Shown here one piece after another: positions 16,501 through 22,162 of a DNA stretch of 23,445 nt. Both the position numbers and the translations under genes were made by a program. Origin of the DNA: UBA1149 sp963579235 (GTDB lineage: Bacteria > Desulfobacterota > Binatia > UBA1149). The DNA lies in contig CAUZFM010000041.1 in the NCBI GenBank assembly GCA_963579235.1, positions 1 to 23,445 of the forward strand, read 5' to 3'. The notes beneath the pieces are model-generated. The model was not told the DNA's origin, made no database searches, and saw nothing but the letters and a program-made list of their open reading frames with translations. Within the stretch, counting starts at the first letter, position 1. Every line of letters begins with the position of its first letter.

Positions 16501-17623
16501 AGGTACCGTCGTCGCACGAGTCAAAGACGGTCACCGGGTCCCCGTCATCGCATGGTATACCGTTGGGCGCCTCGGGGTTGGTGCAAAGCCCTGTGAGCGG
16601 ACTGCAGGCTCCAGCCAGGTGGCATTCGTCAATGGCCGTACAGGCGACGCCGACACACAGGTCCACGCCTTCGCAGCTACCGGTGGTGCACGAGTCATTG
16701 ACGGTCACGGGATCCCCGTCATCGCAGGCCGTGCCATCGGGAGCTTCCGGGTCGCTACAGAGGCCGGTCAGGGGCTCGCAAGAGCCTGCCAGGTGGCAAT
16801 AGTCAAGTGCTGTACAGGTCACGCCGGCGCAGAGGTCAACACCTTCGCAGGTGCCGGCGCTACATACGTCGCTGGTGGTCGCCGGGTTTCCGTCATCACA
16901 CGTTGTCCCGTTGCCCTGGATTTCGCAGCTTTTGCTGCAGCAATCTCCATCGTCATCGTTGCCGTCATCGCACTGCTCGCCGGGGTCCAGTATGCCGTCG
17001 CCGCAGCCGTCGGTTACGAACAAGTCGTCTATGGCCGCATCGTCATCGAGTACGAGTACCATGCTTGTTGCCAGGAAGGGGTCTATCACGCTTACTCTCT
17101 GTACCGAGTTCTCGCCGAGAAGCGCCAGGGGTATCAGCTGCAGCTGTTGTCCGGGCCCCCGCAGCTCAATCCGGCTGCCAGAGTCTCCGTGTTCCACGTT
17201 GATGACGGTCAGGCCCAGCACCTTGAGAGGCGGGTCAAAGATAAAAACCCAGGTGTCTTCTTGGTCGTCGCTGCTGTGGCTGCCTCCCGGTGATCGTCGG
17301 TAGTCGTCCTCCTCCTCGAGGGCCAGGATGTTGTTCAGTGCAACGGTGTTTCCGTGGCCCTGTCCCGGGGTCTCGAGGTCGTCGTCAAAACCGGGCGCGC
17401 ACTGTGAGTGTACGCAGCTTGAATTGAAAACCACGGGTACTTCGTCGTCATCGTGGGGGTCGAGTTGCATCGTGATTCCGTTACCGAGCGCGCCAGGCTG
17501 CAGAACCTGCCCGTTGGCAAAAGATTCAAAATCGAGGAGCAGGGTAGCCGCGTTTGCGGGGGAGGCTACCGGCAGGGTCAGAAGCGAAGCGTAAAGAGTC
17601 GTAGTCAGTACAAGTCTTCTCAT
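13538..17623 (-). CDS. Giant secreted cysteine-repeat protein with C-terminal beta-propeller
   Basis: Exported protein of 1361 residues. ATG 17623 has AAGGAAAG upstream and opens a signal peptide (MRRLVLTTTLYASLL..., cleavage likely after ANA at about 26). Residues about 27-204 form an acidic beta-rich domain (LLLDFESFANGQVL, TWVFIFDPPLKVLGL) as in PEP-CTERM-like surface proteins. Next comes a Myxococcus-type repeat CGDGILDPGEQCDDGN, then three to four 58-residue units (DLCVGVACTAIDECHLAG...CEGV, 8 Cys each, about 263-438), six good plus two degenerate 51-residue units (CDDxNxCTxDxC...TGCxYxxN, 8 Cys, about 474-854), a second CGDGTVDPDEFCDDGN (about 886), and from about 931 a seven-fold RFVAFxSxxDLxGxNPDGNxEIF repeat that looks like a TolB/PD40-style propeller. 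No sortase, PEP-CTERM or membrane anchor is seen at the end, which reads GSTVPAKP. Probably an extracellular or cell-surface binding or adhesion protein; ligand unknown. Confidence 0.92.
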   Translation of the reverse strand: MRRLVLTTTLYASLLTLPVASPANAATLLLDFESFANGQVLQPGALGNGITMQLDPHDDDEVPVVFNSSCVHSQCAPGFDDDLETPGQGHGNTVALNNILALEEEDDYRRSPGGSHSSDDQEDTWVFIFDPPLKVLGLTVINVEHGDSGSRIELRGPGQQLQLIPLALLGENSVQRVSVIDPFLATSMVLVLDDDAAIDDLFVTDGCGDGILDPGEQCDDGNDDDGDCCSKSCEIQGNGTTCDDGNPATTSDVCSAGTCEGVDLCAGVTCTALDYCHLAGSCEPLTGLCSDPEAPDGTACDDGDPVTVNDSCTTGSCEGVDLCVGVACTAIDECHLAGACSPLTGLCTNPEAPNGIPCDDGDPVTVFDSCDDGTCEGVDLCVGVACTAIDQCHVAGTCDPLTGTCDNPDAANGTPCDDADPVTSSDTCTDGTCEGVDLCASVDCSGLEGACTTAACDYTTGACVVTPINEGGACDDGSVCTTVDTCSSGSCLGASPISCDDTNPCTDDGCDAITGCTFTNNSIPCVDGFDCTTDDNCLNGACQGTPQIASCEDNNPCTIDACDIASGCIYATNTSGTCNDGDLCTENDICVAGTCQSGDTVTCNDSNQCTTDSCVPATGCSYVDDDSAPCDDADECTSGESCSAGVCGGSSVVTCDDTNGCTDETCIPTTGCNYTDNTNPCNDGDACTTSDTCSAGACVGGVAPDCNDFEVCTDDSCVPATGCEYADNTANCDDTNECTTGDTCSAGACVSGPAPNCDDSNVCTTDACDPTTGCVNAANSLPCEDGLFCNGTDTCSASECGHTGDPCTGLLECNDQCNDVSDDCLSVTSVPCDDGDICTPDDTCDGAGICVPTGTSCGDGVLQGSCAEECDPPDGTTCDVDCTLLPYCGDGTVDPDEFCDDGNDQADDGCFDCGLESGELFCFEGNSANPSRKSNEIVFESAADYSGNNPDGNIEIFVFSRKEYDKQIRQGTDPTVALSAAMTQITDTTSLVFGVDNNNENPTLNGSGRFVAFSSNSDLTGSNPDGNTEVFHLDRRRDRLLQISQSVGASNNHPNMRATRARRLLFDSDGDLVNSCVGGDNDRNSCGSDADCPGLVCDDPARCPDAPAKCGNPEGNREIFMWKRELVGPTAPAPIPGLQQLTAAESGISVVGHSVNFNSAAIPFSSTADLLATNPPGTEGERSLYRIQRKATQLVQVTTPYPSGFFSESPSQSRKRFIAFASDADLVPGSNSDGNVEIFLWDANLLSSPYTQVTNTAGCTNAMPSVGAIARFIAFQSTCDLLGNGSNSGQSIFLYDRDKDGFASGIVLKGPGGYDASRPQVSRIVRVIIFEADPGGMAPQQVCVFNVRKGLFEGSTVPAKP
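15374..15554 (-). repeat. 28-bp identical direct repeat in the 51-residue repeat region
   Basis: Bases 15374-15401 and 15527-15554 are the same 28-bp sequence, offset by 153 bp or 51 codons, the period of the second cysteine-repeat family. They encode the DTCSAGACV core. The whole 15060-16210 stretch is made of diverged copies of this unit. Confidence 0.8.
16454..16676 (-). repeat. 49-bp identical direct repeat inside the giant gene
   Basis: Bases 16454-16502 and 16628-16676 are the same 49-bp sequence, offset by 174 bp, which is exactly one 58-residue protein repeat. They encode the conserved GVDLCVGVACTAID core. The DNA identity is above what protein conservation alone needs, pointing to recent duplication or gene conversion. 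Confidence 0.85.
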
Positions 17624-17694
17624 GGTGGCTTTCCTTGGGGAAGGTCTTGGTTCACAAACCGAGCCTACCCCGCGGGGATGTCACCATATTGCCG

Positions 17695-17756
17695 CCCCCC
17701 CTGTCAAGGGGGTCAAATTGATACATACCTAAGATATTGCCCCCCTTCCGGGGGGC
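17695..17756. other. Two G/C-run inverted repeats in the divergent intergenic gap
   Basis: The 252-nt gap between the giant gene and the transglycosylase gene holds two hairpins of pure C and G runs. One has CCCCC (17697-17701) and GGGGG (17708-17712) around a TGTCAA loop. The other has GCCCCCC (17739-17745) and GGGGGGC (17750-17756) around TTCC. Between them is an A/T-rich island (17713-17738), the only one in the gap. The minus strand of the first loop reads TTGACA, a perfect -35 box for the giant gene, but no good -10 follows at 16-18 nt. Role as regulatory hairpins or transcription barrier is inference. Confidence 0.45.
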
Positions 17757-17875
17757 GGGGAGAGGACGGCGGGTTGGTTGCTTAGAGCTCCTGTCATGTC
17801 GGCAATACGCGCCTCACCCGGAGAAGGTTCACGAGGGGGCTGGGAAATCTCGTCCGCGGGCAGTAAGCTGGCTTA

Positions 17876-18502
17876 GTGGTGTGGTCCGGAAGTGGTGGCG
17901 TGGCGGGGCTCGCGGTGGTCCTGTCCCTGGGAGTCTCGGCTTGTGGCGCCCAGGCCCCGATGGATCTTACCGACAGTTGTTCGATATTCGACGCCGAACG
18001 TTCCTGGTACAGGGCCACTGCTCGCAGCCAGAAACGCTGGGGTATCCCGGTGCACGTACAGCTGGCTTTTATCTACCAGGAGTCTCGCTTCCAGGCCCGG
18101 GCCCGTCCTGAGCGCAAGCGTTTTCTTTGGGTACTACCCGGGCGCCGCCCGTCGTCTGCCTACGGTTACACCCAGGCCATCAATACCACTTGGAAAGAAT
18201 ACCAGGAATCGGTCGGCCGCCGGGGTGCCGACCGCGACGACTTTGACGACGCGGTGGACTTCATCGGCTGGTACGCGGCGCGCAGCGTTAAGCGCAACGG
18301 CATAGAACCGGGTAACGCCTACAGCCTGTACCTCGCCTACCACGAGGGAGATGGTGGCTACAGCCGTCGTAGCTATGTAGGCAAGCAGTGGCTGGTCGAC
18401 GTGGCCCACAAGGTGCAACGTCGCGCCGACCAGTACCGCCGTCAGCTACCGGCCTGCGAGGAGCGCTTCAAGCCGCGCTGGTGGACGCTGTGGACTTTCT
18501 GA
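17876..18502 (+). CDS. Lytic transglycosylase-like (SLT domain) lipoprotein
   Basis: Predicted outer-membrane or periplasmic lipoprotein of 208 residues that would cleave peptidoglycan glycan strands. GTG 17876 opens a hydrophobic signal (GVAGLAVVLSLG) ending in lipobox VSAC with Cys23; a second in-frame GTG nine codons in would leave too short a signal. SLT-type marks: VQLAFIYQESRFQ (61-73, catalytic Glu69), SSAYGYTQAINTTWKEYQ (93-110) and YSLYLAYHEGDGGY (149-162, the AYNxGxGxV-type region). The stretch ARPERKRFLWVLPGRRPS between the first two motifs is longer than in typical Slt cores. The ribosome site is weak. It converges on the FKBP gene with a 43-nt gap that shows no strong terminator. 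Confidence 0.85.
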   Translation: MVWSGSGGVAGLAVVLSLGVSACGAQAPMDLTDSCSIFDAERSWYRATARSQKRWGIPVHVQLAFIYQESRFQARARPERKRFLWVLPGRRPSSAYGYTQAINTTWKEYQESVGRRGADRDDFDDAVDFIGWYAARSVKRNGIEPGNAYSLYLAYHEGDGGYSRRSYVGKQWLVDVAHKVQRRADQYRRQLPACEERFKPRWWTLWTF

Positions 18503-18545
18503 AGAGAGGCGGCGACGGGCGAGTCCGCTGGCCTTGCCTGCAACG

Positions 18546-19028
18546 TCAGTTGATCTTCAGCAGCTCGACTTCGAATACCAGGGTTTCGTCCGGGCCTATA
18601 TCTCTGCCGGCTCCACGCTTGCCGTAGGCCAGTTCGGGCGGGATCGTCAGCTTCCACTTTGAGCCCACGTCCATCAGCTGCAGGGCCTCGGTCCATCCTT
18701 TTATAACTCGGCTGACGCCAAAGGTCGCTGGTTTGTCGCGCGAGTAGGAGCTGTCGAACTCCTTGCCGTTGAGTAGCGTGCCGCGGTAGTGCACCGTCAC
18801 CGAGTCCGACGGCCCCGGCTTGGGTCCGTCGCCGGCTATGAGCACCTCGTAGACCAGTCCACTGTCGGTCGTCACTGTATCGGCCAGTGCTGCATTGACC
18901 TCGGCTTCATCAGCGGCATTGTTGGCGTCGCCGGGCGCATCGGCCTCCTTGTTGGCGCAACCGCCTATCGTCAGCAGCGCTGCGGCGCCGAACACGGTCA
19001 CCAGCCTCAAAAAATCTGCCTTTTTCAT
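18546..19028 (-). CDS. FKBP-type peptidyl-prolyl cis-trans isomerase lipoprotein
   Basis: Exported folding helper of 160 residues that would isomerise Xaa-Pro bonds in the periplasm. The signal peptide (MKKADFLRLVTVFGAAALLT) ends in IGGC, lipidated Cys24, followed by an acidic Ala/Asp-rich linker (25-50). The FKBP domain fills residues about 54-160: VTTDSGLVYEVL, VTVHYRGTLLNGKEFDSSY (77-95), RVIKGWTEALQLMDVGSKW (107-125), IPPELAYGKRGAG (129-141), and ETLVFEVELLKIN at the end. The active-site aromatic and Asp/Tyr residues (YRG, FDSS, VIKGW, LAYG, FEVEL) all look intact. Ribosome site GGGAGGGAG lies 6 nt before the ATG. A single-gene unit in this window, convergent with the transglycosylase; a general envelope role is likely. 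Confidence 0.95.
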   Translation of the reverse strand: MKKADFLRLVTVFGAAALLTIGGCANKEADAPGDANNAADEAEVNAALADTVTTDSGLVYEVLIAGDGPKPGPSDSVTVHYRGTLLNGKEFDSSYSRDKPATFGVSRVIKGWTEALQLMDVGSKWKLTIPPELAYGKRGAGRDIGPDETLVFEVELLKIN

Positions 19029-19070
19029 CTACTCCCTCCCGTCACGAGCAATCCACTGGAGTTTATCACC

Positions 19071-19247
19071 TTGGGCGACGGCGTGCAGCCCCCGGGGTTT
19101 TCAGCCCCGTTCCACAGCTATTGGGGCGAGACCTACGGCATAGGGGATCCGAAGGAGGGCGAGCTTTGTTACTTGAACGACAACTTGTGCCCGCCAGGGG
19201 TGTGCGGTGCGTGCATGCTCAAGGGCGGTGTTACGGCGGGAGACTAA
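19071..19247 (+). CDS. Possible small cysteine-containing protein, or remnant of one
   Basis: The 381-nt gap 19029-19409 holds one protein-like stretch. From TTG 19071, preceded by GGAG with a 9-nt spacer, 58 residues can be read, rich in Gly/Pro/Tyr and ending in ELCYLNDNLCPPGVCGACM...GGVTAGD, with cysteines spaced C-x6-C-x4-C-x2-C. A GTG at 19083 is an alternative start, and the frame is open far upstream antisense to the FKBP gene. I do not recognise the family. It could be a real small protein, the surviving 3' end of a decayed gene, or chance. The remaining 19248-19409 shows only the ribosome site of the next gene. Confidence 0.3.
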   Translation: MGDGVQPPGFSAPFHSYWGETYGIGDPKEGELCYLNDNLCPPGVCGACMLKGGVTAGD

Positions 19248-19409
19248 ATGTTAATCCCCTTGATGAAACTTCGCTCATTGGTCTTCCGGGCCAATTTTTT
19301 CTGCAGTCATTCTTTGGTCGGGTTTTCCAACGCGCGGTGGGCCGTGACTTTCCTGTGGCGTGACCCACGGCTAGAGTGCTGGCTTTAGGTCTGCGGAGGA
19401 CTGGCATAG

Positions 19410-20939
19410 ATGGCGATAGTTGAAGAAATAGAGCGGGGGGCCTCGGGAAGGCGGCGCTTGTCACTCAAGAACCCGGCCACGATGGAGGAACTCGGTGTCA
19501 TCGAGGTGAGCACGGCTGACGACGTGAACGCCGCGGCAGAGGCTGCCAGGGCCGCGCAACCGGCCTGGGCCCGGGTGTCACTGAAGGACCGTGCCGCGCT
19601 TGTACAGAAGGCGGTCAAGGTCATAGTTCGTCGCAGCGAAGAAATAGCAGCAATGTCGATGTCGGAGACCGGCCGTACGGCCCAGGAAACACTGGCCATG
19701 GAGGTGCTCGCCGCCTGTGACGCACTGACCTGGGCTGCCAAGCGCGCCCCCCGTTTGCTGCGCGATCGGCGTCGCTGGATGCACCTGCTCGGGCCCATGA
19801 AGAGCCTGCACCTGTTGCACAGGCCGCTTGGCGTGGTGGGAGTCATAACGCCTTGGAACGGCCCCTTTATCCTGTCGGTCAATCCCGTGGCCCAGGCCTT
19901 ACTGGCGGGTAACGCGGTGCTGCTCAAGCCGTCGGAAGTCACGCCCAACACGGGCGCAATGGTGGGCTCGATTTTCGAGGAAGCCGGTCTGCCGCCGGGC
20001 GTACTGCAGGTGTTGCCGGGTGACGGCGAAACCGGGGCCGCTCTGGTAGACGCCGACGTTGACAAGATCTCGTTCACCGGCAGCGTGCGGACCGGGCGCA
20101 AGATTGGCGAGGTTTGCGGGCGAAGGCTCATTCCCTGCACCCTGGAGCTGGGCGGCAAGGATCCGGCCATCGTTTGCGCCGACGCCAATCTCGACAGGGC
20201 TGCCGCGGGCACCGTGTTCGGGGCCTGCATGAACGCGGGGCAGGTGTGCATGGCGGTGGAGCGCATCTACGTTGTCGAAGACATATACGACGAATTCGTC
20301 GACAAGGTTGTCAAGTACTGCAGCGCTATAACTACCGGCGGCGATGCCGACATGGGACCGATAATCTGGCCACCTCAGCTGGAGGTCATCGAGGCCCACC
20401 TCGCCGACGCGCTGGAGAAAGGCGCGACTGTGGTGCTCGGGGGAGGGCGGGTGAAGGATGCCGACGGTTTGTATTTTGAACCCACCGTTGTCACCGGCGT
20501 GACCCACGACATGGTCCTGATGAAAGAAGAGACATTCGGGCCTGTGGTAGCGGTCATGAAAGTGAGCGACGAAGAAGAAGCCCTGCGCCTGGCAAACGAC
20601 AGCGATTACGGGCTGAGCTCGAGCGTGTGGACGGCCGACAAGCGCAAGGGTCTCGCGCTGGCCAGGCAGATCGAATCGGGATCGGCCTGTGTGAACGATT
20701 CCGAGGTCGTCTACGGCGTCACCGAGGCGCCCTTCGGCGGACTCAAGCAGAGCGGCGTGGGCTCGGTCAACTCCGAGAGCGGGTTGCTTGGATACAGCCA
20801 CCTGATGCCGGTGGTCATCGACCGCTTTAACAACGACCGCGAGCAGATGTGGTACCCGTTTGACGCCAAGGGTGCCGACGGTATGCGCAAGGCGATCAAA
20901 TTTCTCTGGAACACCCCGATCGGGAGGTGGATGTCGTGA
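19410..20939 (+). CDS. Aldehyde dehydrogenase (NAD(P)-dependent, ALDH superfamily)
   Basis: Cytoplasmic oxidation of an aldehyde to the acid; 509 residues. Motifs in order: VITPWNGPF (145-153, Asn150), LLKPSEVTPNTG (171-182, Lys173 for cofactor), FTGSVRTGRKIG (222-233), LELGGKDPAIV (245-255, general base Glu246), NAGQVCMAVERI (275-286, catalytic Cys280), MKEETFGPVVAV and APFGGLKQSGVG. All catalytic residues are intact. The last 30 residues (MWYPFDAKGADGMRKAIKF...) are a C-terminal extension seen in a subgroup of lipid and aromatic ALDHs. ATG 19410 follows a GGAGG site (about 10 nt). Its stop overlaps the start of the LLM oxidoreductase by GTGA, so the two probably form one pathway step pair: a hydride-type oxidoreductase plus aldehyde oxidation. 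Substrate is not predictable. Confidence 0.95.
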   Translation: MAIVEEIERGASGRRRLSLKNPATMEELGVIEVSTADDVNAAAEAARAAQPAWARVSLKDRAALVQKAVKVIVRRSEEIAAMSMSETGRTAQETLAMEVLAACDALTWAAKRAPRLLRDRRRWMHLLGPMKSLHLLHRPLGVVGVITPWNGPFILSVNPVAQALLAGNAVLLKPSEVTPNTGAMVGSIFEEAGLPPGVLQVLPGDGETGAALVDADVDKISFTGSVRTGRKIGEVCGRRLIPCTLELGGKDPAIVCADANLDRAAAGTVFGACMNAGQVCMAVERIYVVEDIYDEFVDKVVKYCSAITTGGDADMGPIIWPPQLEVIEAHLADALEKGATVVLGGGRVKDADGLYFEPTVVTGVTHDMVLMKEETFGPVVAVMKVSDEEEALRLANDSDYGLSSSVWTADKRKGLALARQIESGSACVNDSEVVYGVTEAPFGGLKQSGVGSVNSESGLLGYSHLMPVVIDRFNNDREQMWYPFDAKGADGMRKAIKFLWNTPIGRWMS

Positions 20940-21931
20940 AGTTCGGACTGCAGCTGGGCTACTGGATGATGGGGCCCGAGGATCCCATCGAGTTGGTAAA
21001 GCTGGCCGAGGACGTTGGCTTTGACTCGGTGTGGACGGCCGAGGCCTATGGCTCGGACGCGATCTCGTACCTGAGCTGGGTAGGAGCGCGCACCAGTCGC
21101 ATAAAGCTGGGCACCTCGGTGGTGCAGATATCGGCGCGCACGCCTGCCTGCACGGCGATGACCGCCATGACGATGGACCACCTGTCGGGAGGGCGCCTCA
21201 TCCTGGGCATCGGCGTGTCGGGTCCGCAGGTCGTGGAGGGCTGGTACGGGCAACCGTTTCCGCGCCCGATGGCCCGCACCCGCGAGTTCATAGAGTTGCT
21301 TCGCACGATGCTCAAGCGCGAGGGCCCGGTGACCTTCGACGGCGACCACTACCAGCTGCCGCTCGACGGCGGCAGCGGCCTCGGGAAACCGCTCAAACTC
21401 ATCAACAAGCCCCTGCGCGCCGACCTGCCGATCTACCTGGGCGCCGAGGGCCCAAAAAACGTGAAGATGGCGACCGAGATATGCGACGGTTGGCTGCCGT
21501 TGTTCATTTCGCCCGATAGCTTTGACGTCTACGCTGACTCGCTTGAGAACCTGCGTCCCGGTTTCGAGATCGCCTGTCCGGTGCAGGTGGTCATGAACGA
21601 TGATCTTGAGCAGGCCCTTTCGACGGTCAAGTTCATGCTGGCTTTCTACATAGGCGGCATGGGTGCCAAGGGGCGCAATTTCCACAAGGAACTGATTGGC
21701 AGGCTCGGCTACGCTGACGCGGCCGAAAAGATCCAATCCTTGTTTTTCGAAGGCAAGCGCGACGAAGCGATGGCCGCAGTGCCCGACGCGTTGGCCGATG
21801 CGGTGTCGTTGGCCGGTTCCCGCGAACGGATCCTCGACCGCCTGCAGGCCTGGGAGGAAAGCCCGGTCACGACCATACTCGTTGGCACTCGGGATCCCGA
21901 GGTCGTCAAGCTCCTGGGCGAGAGCGGCTGA
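20936..21931 (+). CDS. LLM-class (luciferase-like) oxidoreductase, probably F420-dependent
   Basis: TIM-barrel flavin or F420 oxidoreductase, 331 residues from GTG 20936. That start has GGGAGG (20922-20927) at an 8-nt spacing and overlaps the ALDH stop by GTGA; the GTG at 20927 is in frame but sits inside the ribosome site. Family marks: MKFGLQLGYW, LAEDVGFDSVWTAEAYGSD (22-40), LGTSVVQISARTPACTAM (56-73), DHLSGGRLILGIGVSGPQVVEGWYG (79-103), LPIYLGAEGPKNVKMATEICDGWLP (160-184) and SRERILDRL. From memory it is close to the mycobacterial Rv3520c type, part of the KstR steroid regulon there. Cofactor choice between F420 and FMN is inference from that resemblance. Ends before an intrinsic terminator. 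Confidence 0.9.
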   Translation: MKFGLQLGYWMMGPEDPIELVKLAEDVGFDSVWTAEAYGSDAISYLSWVGARTSRIKLGTSVVQISARTPACTAMTAMTMDHLSGGRLILGIGVSGPQVVEGWYGQPFPRPMARTREFIELLRTMLKREGPVTFDGDHYQLPLDGGSGLGKPLKLINKPLRADLPIYLGAEGPKNVKMATEICDGWLPLFISPDSFDVYADSLENLRPGFEIACPVQVVMNDDLEQALSTVKFMLAFYIGGMGAKGRNFHKELIGRLGYADAAEKIQSLFFEGKRDEAMAAVPDALADAVSLAGSRERILDRLQAWEESPVTTILVGTRDPEVVKLLGESG

Positions 21932-21981
21932 ACTTCTCAACTTCGGTAGAAGCGGCCAGGGCTGTTTCCGTATAGTAAAAA

Positions 21982-22019
21982 CCCCCGTTGCCAGTAGCCC
22001 CGTTGCCAGTACCCCCGTG
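21982..22019. repeat. 15-bp tandem repeat, 2.5 copies
   Basis: CCCCCGTTGCCAGTA (21982-21996) is followed by GCCCCGTTGCCAGTA (21997-22011) and a third partial copy CCCCCGTG (22012-22019). It lies just downstream of the LLM oxidoreductase and supplies C-runs that can pair with the G-run of the following terminator. Confidence 0.85.
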
Positions 22020-22060
22020 CTGCGAAGCACCGGCTTTCTCGAAAGGGGGGGCTTTTTTTT
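22012..22060 (+). terminator. Rho-independent terminator after the LLM oxidoreductase
   Basis: A CCCCC arm (22012-22016) can pair with the G-run at 22045-22050, enclosing two smaller hairpins: GTGCT/AGCAC (22017-22030, loop GCGA) and CTTT/AAAG (22034-22045 region). It ends in GC and eight T residues (22053-22060). It would end the ALDH-LLM transcript 80-130 nt after the stop and insulate the next gene. Confidence 0.65.
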
Positions 22061-22162
22061 GATCGGCCCTCTCTATTTACCCCTTTGGGGGACAGACAGC
22101 CTCCCGCCAAACTGTCACTCTGGCAAAAACGGGATCCGTGATCCCAGTAAACGAGGTGACGT

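Noticed and set aside
15060..16850. Regularly spaced repeats that might be taken for a CRISPR array or satellite
   Set aside because: The periods are 153 and 174 bp, multiples of three, and encode conserved cysteine modules in one continuous frame.
15836..17293. 485-residue open frame on the plus strand
   Set aside because: It is antisense to the cysteine-repeat gene; its Ala/Gly/Val-rich repeats mirror the GAC/TGC-rich repeats of the real gene, and it has no signal, domain or good ribosome site.
21933..21952. Hairpin CTTCT/AGAAG with a TTCG loop just after the LLM stop as a terminator
   Set aside because: The stem is short with a bulge and has no following T-run; the structure at 22012-22060 is a far better terminator.
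20711..22030. 439-residue open frame on the minus strand
   Set aside because: It is antisense to the ALDH end and the entire LLM oxidoreductase, both of which have clear motifs, and would read through the terminator region.
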